This document shows positions 49,901 to 58,114 of a DNA stretch of 64,000 nt, piece after piece (the stretch's first letter is position 1; every line of letters begins with the position of its first letter). Both the position numbers and the translations under genes were made by a program. The DNA is from Coliplasma sp045538555 (GTDB taxonomy: Bacteria; Bacillota; Clostridia; Oscillospirales; CAG-382), in assembly GCA_045538555.1 (NCBI GenBank), contig JAZSRP010000004.1, positions 95,205 through 159,204 on the forward strand, given 5' to 3'. The notes below the pieces were generated by a model that was given only the letters and a program-made list of their open reading frames with translations, made no database searches and had not been told where the DNA came from.

Positions 49901-50833
49901 GTACCTTCCCGTATGAATATCGGTCAGGTGCTTGAGGTTCACCTTGGCCGTGCGGCAAAGAGTCTTGGCTGGAAGGTCATGACTCCCGTATTTGACGGCG
50001 CAAACGAAAAAGATATCGAAGAATGCCTCAGCAAAGCCAACCTCTACCGCGATCTTGAGTATTTTGAGACCGCAGAGGGCAAGGCACTCTACAAAGAGGT
50101 TGCCGATGATGACGGCAACGTTCATATCGAAAAACTTACTCCCGAGTGGATAGCAGACAACAGAGAGACCTTTGAGCAGATGCGTGCTGACAAGCAGGTC
50201 AAGGTTGTTGACGGAAAGACAGTGCTTTATGACGGACGTACGGGTATGCCTTTTGACAACCCTGTTACCGTGGGTTATATGTACTTCCTCAAGCTGCACC
50301 ACTTGGTTGATGACAAAATCCATGCACGTTCCACCGGTCCCTACTCATTGGTTACCCAGCAGCCCTTGGGCGGTAAAGCTCAGTTTGGCGGCCAGCGTTT
50401 CGGTGAGATGGAGGTCTGGGCGCTTGAGGCGTACGGCGCAGCGTATACCCTGCAGGAGATCCTCACCGTCAAGTCCGACGATATCAAGGGCCGTGTAAAG
50501 ACCTACGAGGCCATCGTCAAGGGTCAGAACATTCCCACTCCCGGTGTTCCCGCATCTTTCAAGGTGCTGGCAAAAGAGCTTCAGTCTCTTGCACTGGATG
50601 TGAGAGTGCTTGATAAAAATGACGTGGAGATTCCTCTCAAGGATTATTCTGATGACGAGCCCGGCGACGAGAAGCAATTCAGCGACTCCGAGCTTGGCAA
50701 GAGCGTGCTCGAGAATCCCGACGACATCATGTACGATGATGAGGAGGGCGTTGTTGCTGACGATTCCGACGATGACGGCGATGCTCTTGATGAAGAAGTT
50801 TTTGTCTATGACGAAAATGATAACGATGACTGA
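46931..50833 (+). CDS. rpoB: RNA polymerase beta subunit
   Basis: 1300 residues. Core catalytic subunit with RpoC. Clear blocks: [20 protein letters not shown] (the rifampicin pocket, sensitive-type residues), [41 protein letters not shown] and a C-terminal [20 protein letters not shown]. It carries a long acidic tail of about 50 residues (rich in Asp/Glu, ending ENDNDD). ATG 46931 is chosen with GGAGTGAT upstream; a TTG nine bases earlier is less likely. rplJ-rplL are not in front of it. Confidence 0.98.
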   Translation: [1300 protein letters not shown]

Positions 50834-50848
50834 TAAGGAGATGCGATA

Positions 50849-53800
50849 ATGGAAAAAAACATTGAATTTGAGTCCATACAAATCGGACTTGCTTCTCCGG
50901 AAATGATCAGATCCTGGTCCTACGGCGAGGTAAAAAAGCCCGAGACCATCAACTACAGGACTCTCAAGCCCGAGAGAGACGGACTTTTCTGTGAGCGTAT
51001 TTTTGGGCCTACCAAGGACTGGGAATGCCACTGCGGAAAATACAAGAGAGGCGCCCGCTACAAGGGCAAGATCTGCGAAAAATGCGGAGTTGAGATCACC
51101 ACAAGCCGCGTTCGACGCGAGAGAATGGGTCACGTGGAGCTGGCTGCTCCCGTTTCCCACATCTGGTATTTTAGAGCTATTCCCTCCAGAATGGGTTTGC
51201 TGCTGAACCTCTCACCCAAGGTGCTTGAAAAGGTTCTCTATTTTGCACAGTATATCGTCACTGATCCCGGTGAGACTCCTCTTGCAAAATATCAGCTTCT
51301 CACAGAGACTCAGTACAGAGAGTATCGTGAGAAATACGAGGACGATTTCCAGGCAGGAATGGGTGCAGAAGCAGTCAAAAAGCTTTTGGCCGAGATCGAT
51401 CTGGAAGCCGAGTCCGAGCATCTGAAAAAAGAGCTTCTCACAGCGCAGGGACAGCGCAAGGTGAGAGATATCAAGCGTTTGGAGGTTGTGGAGGCATTCC
51501 GCCTTTCCGGCAACCGCCCCGAGTGGATGATTCTTGAGGCATTGCCTGTCATCCCTCCCGAGATCCGTCCCATGGTACAGCTGGACGGCGGCAGATTTGC
51601 TACTTCTGACCTCAACGACCTGTACCGCAGAGTTATCAACCGTAACAACCGTCTGATGAAGCTGATGGAGCTTGAAGCTCCCGATATCATCATTCGCAAC
51701 GAGAAGCGTATGCTCCAGGAGGCGGTTGACGCACTTATTGACAACGGCAGAAGAGGCCGCCCTGTGGTTGGCCCCAACAACCGCCCCCTCAAATCTCTTT
51801 CCGAGATGCTGCGAGGCAAGCAGGGACGCTTCAGACAGAACCTGCTGGGCAAGCGTGTTGACTATTCAGGCCGTTCTGTTATCGTGGTAGGCCCCGAGCT
51901 GAAAATTTATCAGTGCGGTCTGCCCAAGGAGATGGCGCTGGAGCTGTTCAAGCCCTTTGTTATGAAGCAGCTTGTTGCTACCGGCAAGTCCTCCAATATC
52001 AAGGATGCAAAAAAACGTGTTGAGCGTGCAAATCCCGAGGTTTGGGATGCACTGGAGGTTGTTATCAAAGAGCACCCCGTTCTTCTCAACCGTGCACCTA
52101 CACTTCACAGACTTTCTATTCAGGCATTTGAGCCCATACTCGTTGAGGGCAGAGCTATCAAGCTTCATCCTCTGGTATGTCCCGCATTCAACGCCGACTT
52201 TGACGGCGACCAGATGCCTGTTCACGTTCCTCTTTCTGCGGAGGCGCAGGCAGAGGCAAGATTCCTCATGCTTTCTCCCAACAATCTGCTCAAGCCGGTA
52301 AACGGACGTGCGGTTACCGTTCCCTCACAGGATATGGTGCTGGGATCCTTCTTCCTCACCCTCGACAAAGCGGGTGAACCCGGCGAGGGCAAGTATTTTG
52401 GCAGCAAGGATGAAGCAATGATGGCGTACGAGAACGGATATCTGGGTCTCCACGCCAAGATCAAGGTCAGGATCACCAAGGTTATTGACGGTGTTGAGCG
52501 CACCGGCATCACCGAGACAACCCTCGGCCGTCTTATCTTCAACGATCCCATTCCTCAGGATCTGGGCTTTGTTGACAGAACCAAGCCCGAAAACGATTTC
52601 AAGCTTGAGATCGATTTTGCCACCACCAACAGTGAACTTGCCACCATCGTTGACAGATGTATCAAGTATCACGGCGCCGCAGTTACCTGCGAGGTGCTGG
52701 ACAAGATGAAAGCACAGGGATTCAAATATTCCACCAAGGGCGCAATTACCATTTCGGTTTATGATATGACCATTCCTCCCGAGAAGAAGGGACTCCTTGA
52801 GGCAGCAGAGCAGAAGGTTGATCTCATCACCGATTTCTACCGCAAGGGTCTTCTTTCCGACGAGGAGCGCAGCCAGCGTGTTGTCAGCGTTTGGGACGAG
52901 TGTACCAAGGACGTTGCAACCGCTCTGCAGAGAAACCTTGACAAATACAACCCCATCAACATGATGGCAGTTTCCGGAGCGAGAGGTTCGATCAAGCAGA
53001 TCAGACAGCTTGCCGGTATGCGCGGACTTATGGCCAGTGCTACCGGTAAAACCATTGAGATGCCTATCAAAGCAAACTTCCGCGAGGGTATGAAGATCCT
53101 TGAGTACTTTACCGCGGCAAGGGGTGCAAGAAAAGGCCTTGCGGATACGGCGCTCCGTACCGCTGACTCGGGTTATCTGACTCGTCGTCTTGTTGACGTT
53201 TCACAGGATGTTATTATCCGTGAGGATAACTGCCATGACTCAGAGGGTCTCTGGGTCAGCAGAATCGTTGACGTTTTGCCCGGAAGCGGAAAAGAAGAGG
53301 TTATCGAGCCGTTTGAGGACCGTCTCCTTGGCCGCTATACCATCGGTGAGGTGGTAGATCCCCAGACCGGAGAGGTCATTGTTGGCGATGATGAGATGAT
53401 CAACGAAAAGCAGGTCAAGCAGATCCTCAAAGCAGGCATCACCAGGGTTCACATCCGTTCTCTTATCAACTGCCGTGCAAAACACGGAGTATGTATCCAC
53501 TGCTATGGTGCCGATATGACCAGCGGCAAACCCGTAAATATCGGTGAAGCAGTAGGTATCATTGCGGCTCAGTCCATCGGAGAGCCGGGTACTCAGCTGA
53601 CTATGAGAACCTTCCACAGCGGCGGTGTTGCAGGTGGAGATATCACTCAAGGTCTTCCCAGAGTTGAGGAGATCTTTGAGGCAAGAAAACCCAAAAAGAC
53701 CGCTGTGCTTTCTGAGTTTGACGGCACCGTCAGAATTGAGAGCAGCAAAAAGACCAAGCAGATCATCGTTACCGACGACGAGACGGGAGAGGAAAAGGCG

Positions 53801-54427
53801 ATCGGCGTTCCTCTTCTGACCAAGATCATTGTGGAGGATGGCGCAAAGGTCAAGAAATGCCAGAAACTTACAGACGGCACCGAGTGTCCTGCAGATATTT
53901 TGCGTATCAAGGGTCTTGATGCTGTTTATGAGTACATTATCAAAGAGATTCAGAGAGTATACCGTCTGCAGGCGGTTGAGATCGCCGATAAGCACATCGA
54001 GGTCATTGCACGTCAGATGACACGCAAGATCCGCATAGATTCCTGCGGCGACACCAACCTTTTGGTTGGTTCACTGGCAGACGTTTCGGATTTCTTTGCC
54101 GAAAACAAAGCTGTTGAGCAGTACAATGCGGAGCATCCCGAGGAGACACCCAAGATGCTTGCAGAAGGAACCAATCAGCTGCTTGGTATCACAAAAGCGT
54201 CCCTTTCTACAGAGTCTTTCCTGTCTGCCGCATCCTTCCAGGAGACCACAAAGGTACTGGCAGAGGCAGCCATCAAGGGCAAAAAGGATCCTCTCCTCGG
54301 CCTGAAGGAAAACGTCATCATCGGCAAACTGATCCCTGCGGGAACCGGTATGCAGATGTATCGTGACGTACAGGTAGATACCGGTGACTCCAATGACACC
54401 GGCGAGGGAATCTACGACGCTGAGTAA
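50849..54427 (+). CDS. rpoC: RNA polymerase beta' subunit
   Basis: 1192 residues. Catalytic NADFDGDQM (three Asp hold the active-site magnesium), N-terminal zinc finger CHCGKYKRGARYKGKICEKC, ARGSIKQIRQLAGMRGLMA, bridge-helix and trigger-loop region, and the C-terminal zinc site CRAKHGVCIHCYG. AAGGAG lies before ATG 50849, 15 bases after rpoB. A GC-rich hairpin without T run lies 54455-54482. Confidence 0.98.
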   Translation: MEKNIEFESIQIGLASPEMIRSWSYGEVKKPETINYRTLKPERDGLFCERIFGPTKDWECHCGKYKRGARYKGKICEKCGVEITTSRVRRERMGHVELAAPVSHIWYFRAIPSRMGLLLNLSPKVLEKVLYFAQYIVTDPGETPLAKYQLLTETQYREYREKYEDDFQAGMGAEAVKKLLAEIDLEAESEHLKKELLTAQGQRKVRDIKRLEVVEAFRLSGNRPEWMILEALPVIPPEIRPMVQLDGGRFATSDLNDLYRRVINRNNRLMKLMELEAPDIIIRNEKRMLQEAVDALIDNGRRGRPVVGPNNRPLKSLSEMLRGKQGRFRQNLLGKRVDYSGRSVIVVGPELKIYQCGLPKEMALELFKPFVMKQLVATGKSSNIKDAKKRVERANPEVWDALEVVIKEHPVLLNRAPTLHRLSIQAFEPILVEGRAIKLHPLVCPAFNADFDGDQMPVHVPLSAEAQAEARFLMLSPNNLLKPVNGRAVTVPSQDMVLGSFFLTLDKAGEPGEGKYFGSKDEAMMAYENGYLGLHAKIKVRITKVIDGVERTGITETTLGRLIFNDPIPQDLGFVDRTKPENDFKLEIDFATTNSELATIVDRCIKYHGAAVTCEVLDKMKAQGFKYSTKGAITISVYDMTIPPEKKGLLEAAEQKVDLITDFYRKGLLSDEERSQRVVSVWDECTKDVATALQRNLDKYNPINMMAVSGARGSIKQIRQLAGMRGLMASATGKTIEMPIKANFREGMKILEYFTAARGARKGLADTALRTADSGYLTRRLVDVSQDVIIREDNCHDSEGLWVSRIVDVLPGSGKEEVIEPFEDRLLGRYTIGEVVDPQTGEVIVGDDEMINEKQVKQILKAGITRVHIRSLINCRAKHGVCIHCYGADMTSGKPVNIGEAVGIIAAQSIGEPGTQLTMRTFHSGGVAGGDITQGLPRVEEIFEARKPKKTAVLSEFDGTVRIESSKKTKQIIVTDDETGEEKAIGVPLLTKIIVEDGAKVKKCQKLTDGTECPADILRIKGLDAVYEYIIKEIQRVYRLQAVEIADKHIEVIARQMTRKIRIDSCGDTNLLVGSLADVSDFFAENKAVEQYNAEHPEETPKMLAEGTNQLLGITKASLSTESFLSAASFQETTKVLAEAAIKGKKDPLLGLKENVIIGKLIPAGTGMQMYRDVQVDTGDSNDTGEGIYDAE

Positions 54428-54505
54428 AGAGCAAAAAACAAAAAAGAATTGGGTCCCTGCTGTCGCATGAGACGGCAGGGTCGCCGATGAAAGGAAATGC
54501 AAAAA

Positions 54506-54751
54506 ATGAGCGACAGTTCGGACAGTCGACGCAGTTTTGCCGGATTTAACCAGTTTTCAAAACTCGTTCGCTGCGGAAAAGCTGTGAAAGTATACCTTGC
54601 CAAGGATGCAGATCCGATGTTTGTCCGCAAGGTAAAAAATGAGTTGTCCAAAGCCAAGGGCGTCAGTTTGGATACTCATTTCAATTCTGCCCAGCTTGCG
54701 GAAAAAGCAGGCACTGAAGTGCCGACAGCCATTATTACAGAGACTGTTTAG
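54506..54751 (+). CDS. Ribosomal protein L7Ae-like (YbxF/Rpl7AB family)
   Basis: 81 residues. K-turn RNA-binding fold of the L7Ae/YbxF type: GKAVKVYLAKDADPMFVRKV and GTEVPTAIIT. The position between rpoC and rpsL is the standard place for this gene in Firmicutes. ATG 54506 is about ten bases after AAAGGA; the ATG at 54497 is too close to it. Confidence 0.88.
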   Translation: MSDSSDSRRSFAGFNQFSKLVRCGKAVKVYLAKDADPMFVRKVKNELSKAKGVSLDTHFNSAQLAEKAGTEVPTAIITETV

Positions 54752-54871
54752 TGTGTTTTTTCCAAAAGAACCGGCGTTATTTCGTCAAAATGGGCAAAAA
54801 TACCATTGACAACATTGAAGTGTTCAAGTATAATCAAAATGTTGCGTATTATGTGGGAAAGGAGGAAAACA

Positions 54872-55285
54872 ATGCCTACATTCAATCAGCTCGTAAAGTA
54901 CGGAAGACAGGACAAAACCTACAAGTCCAAGTCACCTGCTCTGCAGAGAGGCACCAACACCATCAAGAACGTTGCGATTGATCTGTCCAGCCCTCAGAAG
55001 AGAGGAGTATGCACCAAGGTTGCGATCAAAACACCTAAAAAGCCGAACTCCGCTCAGAGAAAGATTGCCAGAGTAAGACTGACCAACGGTCTGGAGGTTA
55101 CGGCCTACATTCCCGGTATCGGACACAATCTTCAGGAGCACTCTGTAGTGCTTATCAGAGGCGGAAGAGTAAAAGACCTTCCCGGTGTACGTTACCACAT
55201 CATCCGCGGTAAGCTGGATACTCAGGGCGTGGCAAACAGAAATCAGTCCCGCTCCAAGTACGGCGCCAAGAGACCCAAGAAATAA
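54872..55285 (+). CDS. rpsL: 30S ribosomal protein S12
   Basis: 137 residues. TFNQLVKYGR, TPKKPNSAQRK (the lysine linked to streptomycin sensitivity is wild type), GHNLQEHSVVLIRGGRVKDL and SKYGAKRPKK. GGAGG precedes ATG 54872. Start of the str-type cluster. Confidence 0.98.
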   Translation: MPTFNQLVKYGRQDKTYKSKSPALQRGTNTIKNVAIDLSSPQKRGVCTKVAIKTPKKPNSAQRKIARVRLTNGLEVTAYIPGIGHNLQEHSVVLIRGGRVKDLPGVRYHIIRGKLDTQGVANRNQSRSKYGAKRPKK

Positions 55286-55442
55286 GGTCTCACAAAATCA
55301 GGAACGAATTTTTCGTTACCATGTGCTGATTAGAAAAATACGCAAAAGATTTGACCGATCGGCACTTACGGGAAGAAGATTTTCGAGTACCTGTGATTTC
55401 ATTGAAGCGTAAAACGCTATCTTTATGAAGGAGGGAAGTACA

Positions 55443-55913
55443 GTGCCCAGAAGAGAACACGGTTTCAAAAGAGAAGTATTGCCTGATCCTATGTACAATT
55501 CTCAGCTGGTAACCAAGCTGATCAACAACATTATGTACGACGGAAAGAAGAGCACAGCTCAGGCAATCGTGTATGATGCATTTGCAATCGTCGAGCAGAA
55601 GACCGGCAATGATCCTCTTGAGCAGTTCAAAAAAGCTCTTGACAACATCATGCCCGCTTTGGAAGTAAAAGCTGTCCGCAGAGGTGGCTCCAACTACCAG
55701 GTACCTATGGAAGTACGCGCTGAGAGAAGACAGACTCTCGGTCTTCGCTGGCTCATCACTTATGCAAGAAACAGAAGTGACAGAAGAATGTGTGAGCGTC
55801 TTGCTGCCGAGATCATGGATGCCGTAAACGGTACCGGCGGTGCAGTCAAGAAAAAAGACGACACCCACAAGATGGCAGAAGCAAACAAAGCATTTGCACA
55901 TTACCGCTGGTAA
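55443..55913 (+). CDS. rpsG: 30S ribosomal protein S7
   Basis: 156 residues. PRREHGFKREVLPDPMYNSQ, then VRRGGSNYQVPMEVR and the C-terminal MAEANKAFAHYRW. Start is GTG 55443 after AGGAGGG; the longer frame begins in the ribosome site. The 157-base gap from rpsL holds no recognised element. Confidence 0.97.
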   Translation: MPRREHGFKREVLPDPMYNSQLVTKLINNIMYDGKKSTAQAIVYDAFAIVEQKTGNDPLEQFKKALDNIMPALEVKAVRRGGSNYQVPMEVRAERRQTLGLRWLITYARNRSDRRMCERLAAEIMDAVNGTGGAVKKKDDTHKMAEANKAFAHYRW

Positions 55914-55958
55914 TTATTTGCAAAAGCTATACTGCCAACAAAAGCTAAGGAGAATTTT

Positions 55959-57710
55959 ATGCCTAGACAGACTCCGCTCGAGAAGACCCGAAACATCGGG
56001 ATCATGGCTCATATAGACGCGGGAAAAACGACAACAACAGAAAGAATACTGTTCTACACTCACAAAACGCACAAAATCGGTGAGACTCACGACGGTTCCG
56101 CTGCGATGGACTGGATGGAGCAGGAGCAGGAGAGGGGAATTACCATCACCTCTGCAGCAACCACCTGTTTTTGGAAAGAACACCGTATCAACATCATTGA
56201 CACTCCGGGCCACGTTGACTTTACGGTAGAGGTTGAGAGATCTCTTCGTGTTCTTGACGGCTCGGTCACCGTACTCTGCGCAAAGGGTGGCGTCGAGCCC
56301 CAGTCTGAGACTGTGTGGAGACAGGCCGACAAGTACGGAGTGCCCCGTATGTGTTACGTCAACAAGATGGACATCACCGGTGCAAACTTTTATCGTGTCG
56401 TTGATATGATAAAAGACCGTCTCAAGGCCAATGCTGTTCCCATTCAGCTTCCCATCGGAGCAGAGTCGGATTTTGTTGGAATTATCGATCTTGTCAAGAT
56501 GAAGGCATACTATTATCTTGACGACCTCGGCGAAAAAATCGAGGAGCGTGAGATTCCTGCCGACCTGAAAGACAAGGCAGAACAGTATCACCAGGGAATG
56601 CTGGAGCAGGTCGCTGATTTTGACGACGAGCTTCTCATGAAATTCCTGGAGGGCGAGGAGATTCCGCAGGCGGATATCAAAACAGCTATCCGTCAGGCAA
56701 CCATTGCAGGAAAAATGGTTCCCGTTGTATGCGGCACCTCCTACAAGAACAAAGGAGTTCAAAAACTCCTTGACGCTATCGTGGATTACCTGCCCTCACC
56801 TATTGATGTTCCTGATATTACAGGTGTGGACAGCAAGACCGAAGAAGAAACTACAAGACCTACGGATGACAATGAGCCCTTCTCTGCTCTTGCGTTCAAG
56901 ATCGCAACCGATCCTTTCGTAGGCAAGATCTGCTTTGTCAGAGTGTATTCCGGCACAGTCAAGGCGGGCAGTACCGTGTACAACAGTACCAAGGGCACCC
57001 GTGAGAGATTGGGCAGAATACTTTTGATGCACGCAAACCACCGTGAGGATGTCGAGGAGATCAGAGCAGGTGAGATTGCAGCAGTGGTTGGTGTAAAGAA
57101 TACCACCACCGGCGACACTCTCTGTGATGAAAAAGCACCCATTGTCCTTGAGTCAATGGAATTTCCCGATCCCGTTATCCGAGTGGCAATCGAGCCCAAG
57201 ACAAAAGCAGGACAGGAAAAAATGGGTATCGCTCTTGCAAAGCTTGCAGAGGAAGATCCCACATTCAAGGCGTATACAGACGAGGAGACAGGTCAGACAA
57301 TCATCGCCGGCATGGGCGAGCTTCACCTTGAGATCATCGTAGACAGACTTCTGCGTGAGTTCAGAGTTGAGGCAAACGTTGGCAAACCTCAGGTTTCCTA
57401 CCGTGAGACCATCACCGGCACAGCAGAAGAAAACTGCAAGTACGCACGCCAGTCCGGCGGTAAAGGTCAGTACGGTCACGTCATTATTACAGTCGAACCC
57501 AACCCGGGCAAGGGCTATGAGTTTGTCAACAAGATCACCGGCGGTGACGTTCCCAAGGAATACATCCCCGCAGTTGATGCAGGTATCCGCGGCGCAATGC
57601 TTTCTGGCGTTGTTGCGGGCTACAACGTTGTTGACGTAAAGGTCACCCTTACAGGCGGCTCTTATCACGAGGTTGACTCTTCTGAAATGGCGTTCAAGAT
57701 TGCCGGTTGA
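55959..57710 (+). CDS. fusA: Elongation factor G, domains I-IV (reading stops at an in-frame TGA)
   Basis: 583 residues before the stop. GTPase that drives ribosomal translocation. G1 AHIDAGKTTTTERIL, G2 RGITITSA, G3 DTPGHVDF, G4 NKMD, then domains II and III and domain IV with GSYHEVDSSEMAFKIAG. In EF-G the next residue is Ser followed by MAFK; here that codon is TGA (57708-57710) and the next codons encode MAFKHGMKK in the same frame. The whole span 55959-58031 would make a normal EF-G of about 690 residues. No other damage is seen. AAGGAG precedes ATG 55959. Confidence 0.9.
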   Translation: MPRQTPLEKTRNIGIMAHIDAGKTTTTERILFYTHKTHKIGETHDGSAAMDWMEQEQERGITITSAATTCFWKEHRINIIDTPGHVDFTVEVERSLRVLDGSVTVLCAKGGVEPQSETVWRQADKYGVPRMCYVNKMDITGANFYRVVDMIKDRLKANAVPIQLPIGAESDFVGIIDLVKMKAYYYLDDLGEKIEEREIPADLKDKAEQYHQGMLEQVADFDDELLMKFLEGEEIPQADIKTAIRQATIAGKMVPVVCGTSYKNKGVQKLLDAIVDYLPSPIDVPDITGVDSKTEEETTRPTDDNEPFSALAFKIATDPFVGKICFVRVYSGTVKAGSTVYNSTKGTRERLGRILLMHANHREDVEEIRAGEIAAVVGVKNTTTGDTLCDEKAPIVLESMEFPDPVIRVAIEPKTKAGQEKMGIALAKLAEEDPTFKAYTDEETGQTIIAGMGELHLEIIVDRLLREFRVEANVGKPQVSYRETITGTAEENCKYARQSGGKGQYGHVIITVEPNPGKGYEFVNKITGGDVPKEYIPAVDAGIRGAMLSGVVAGYNVVDVKVTLTGGSYHEVDSSEMAFKIAG

Positions 57711-58031
57711 ATGGCATTCAAGCATGGGATGAAGAAGGCGGGCGCCATCCTTACCGAGCCCATCATGAAGGTTGTTGTTATCGTGTCAGAGGATTATCTC
57801 GGAGACGTTATAGGTGACATCAACTCCAGAAGAGGCCAGATCAAGGAGATGGAGTCTATTTCAGGCGGACATCAGGTTGTTGCCAGTGTACCGCTGTCGC
57901 AGATGTTTGGTTATGCAACCGACCTTCGTTCCAAGACACAGGGCAGAGGACAGTACGTCATGGAGCCCAGTCACTACGAAGTTGTTCCCAAATCCGTGCT
58001 GGAAGCTATTACAAACAACAAACAGCAGTGA
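57711..58031 (+). CDS. fusA: Elongation factor G, end of domain IV and domain V (in frame after the TGA)
   Basis: 106 residues from an ATG touching the stop codon (TGAATG). Contains EPIMKVVVIVSEDYLGDVIGDINSRRGQI and the domain V end PLSQMFGYATDLRSKTQGRG, all intact. No own Shine-Dalgarno is seen, so it would need readthrough, reinitiation, or the TGA is an error. The domain V part is essential for EF-G action. Confidence 0.85.
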   Translation: MAFKHGMKKAGAILTEPIMKVVVIVSEDYLGDVIGDINSRRGQIKEMESISGGHQVVASVPLSQMFGYATDLRSKTQGRGQYVMEPSHYEVVPKSVLEAITNNKQQ

Positions 58032-58050
58032 TTTTAGGTGTAATAACCTC

Positions 58051-58078
58051 TTGACATAGGCGAAAATATTGATATAAT
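58051..58078 (+). promoter_or_regulatory. Promoter of tuf
   Basis: TTGACA (58051-58056), 16 bases, TATAAT (58073-58078). Gives tuf its own transcript apart from the rps-fusA operon. Confidence 0.8.
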
Positions 58079-58114
58079 AAAAAATAATAACAAAACAAAT
58101 TGGAGGAAATTGTA

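Noticed and set aside
48197..50323. 708-codon minus-strand open frame
   Set aside because: Antisense of rpoB, produced by its biased codon use; no start signal or motif.
57690..57760. Frameshift in fusA
   Set aside because: Both halves are in the same frame; the break is a single in-frame TGA.
57708..57760. Selenocysteine at the fusA TGA
   Set aside because: The aligned residue is Ser, and no bacterial SECIS-type hairpin with a GGUC-like loop is seen just downstream.
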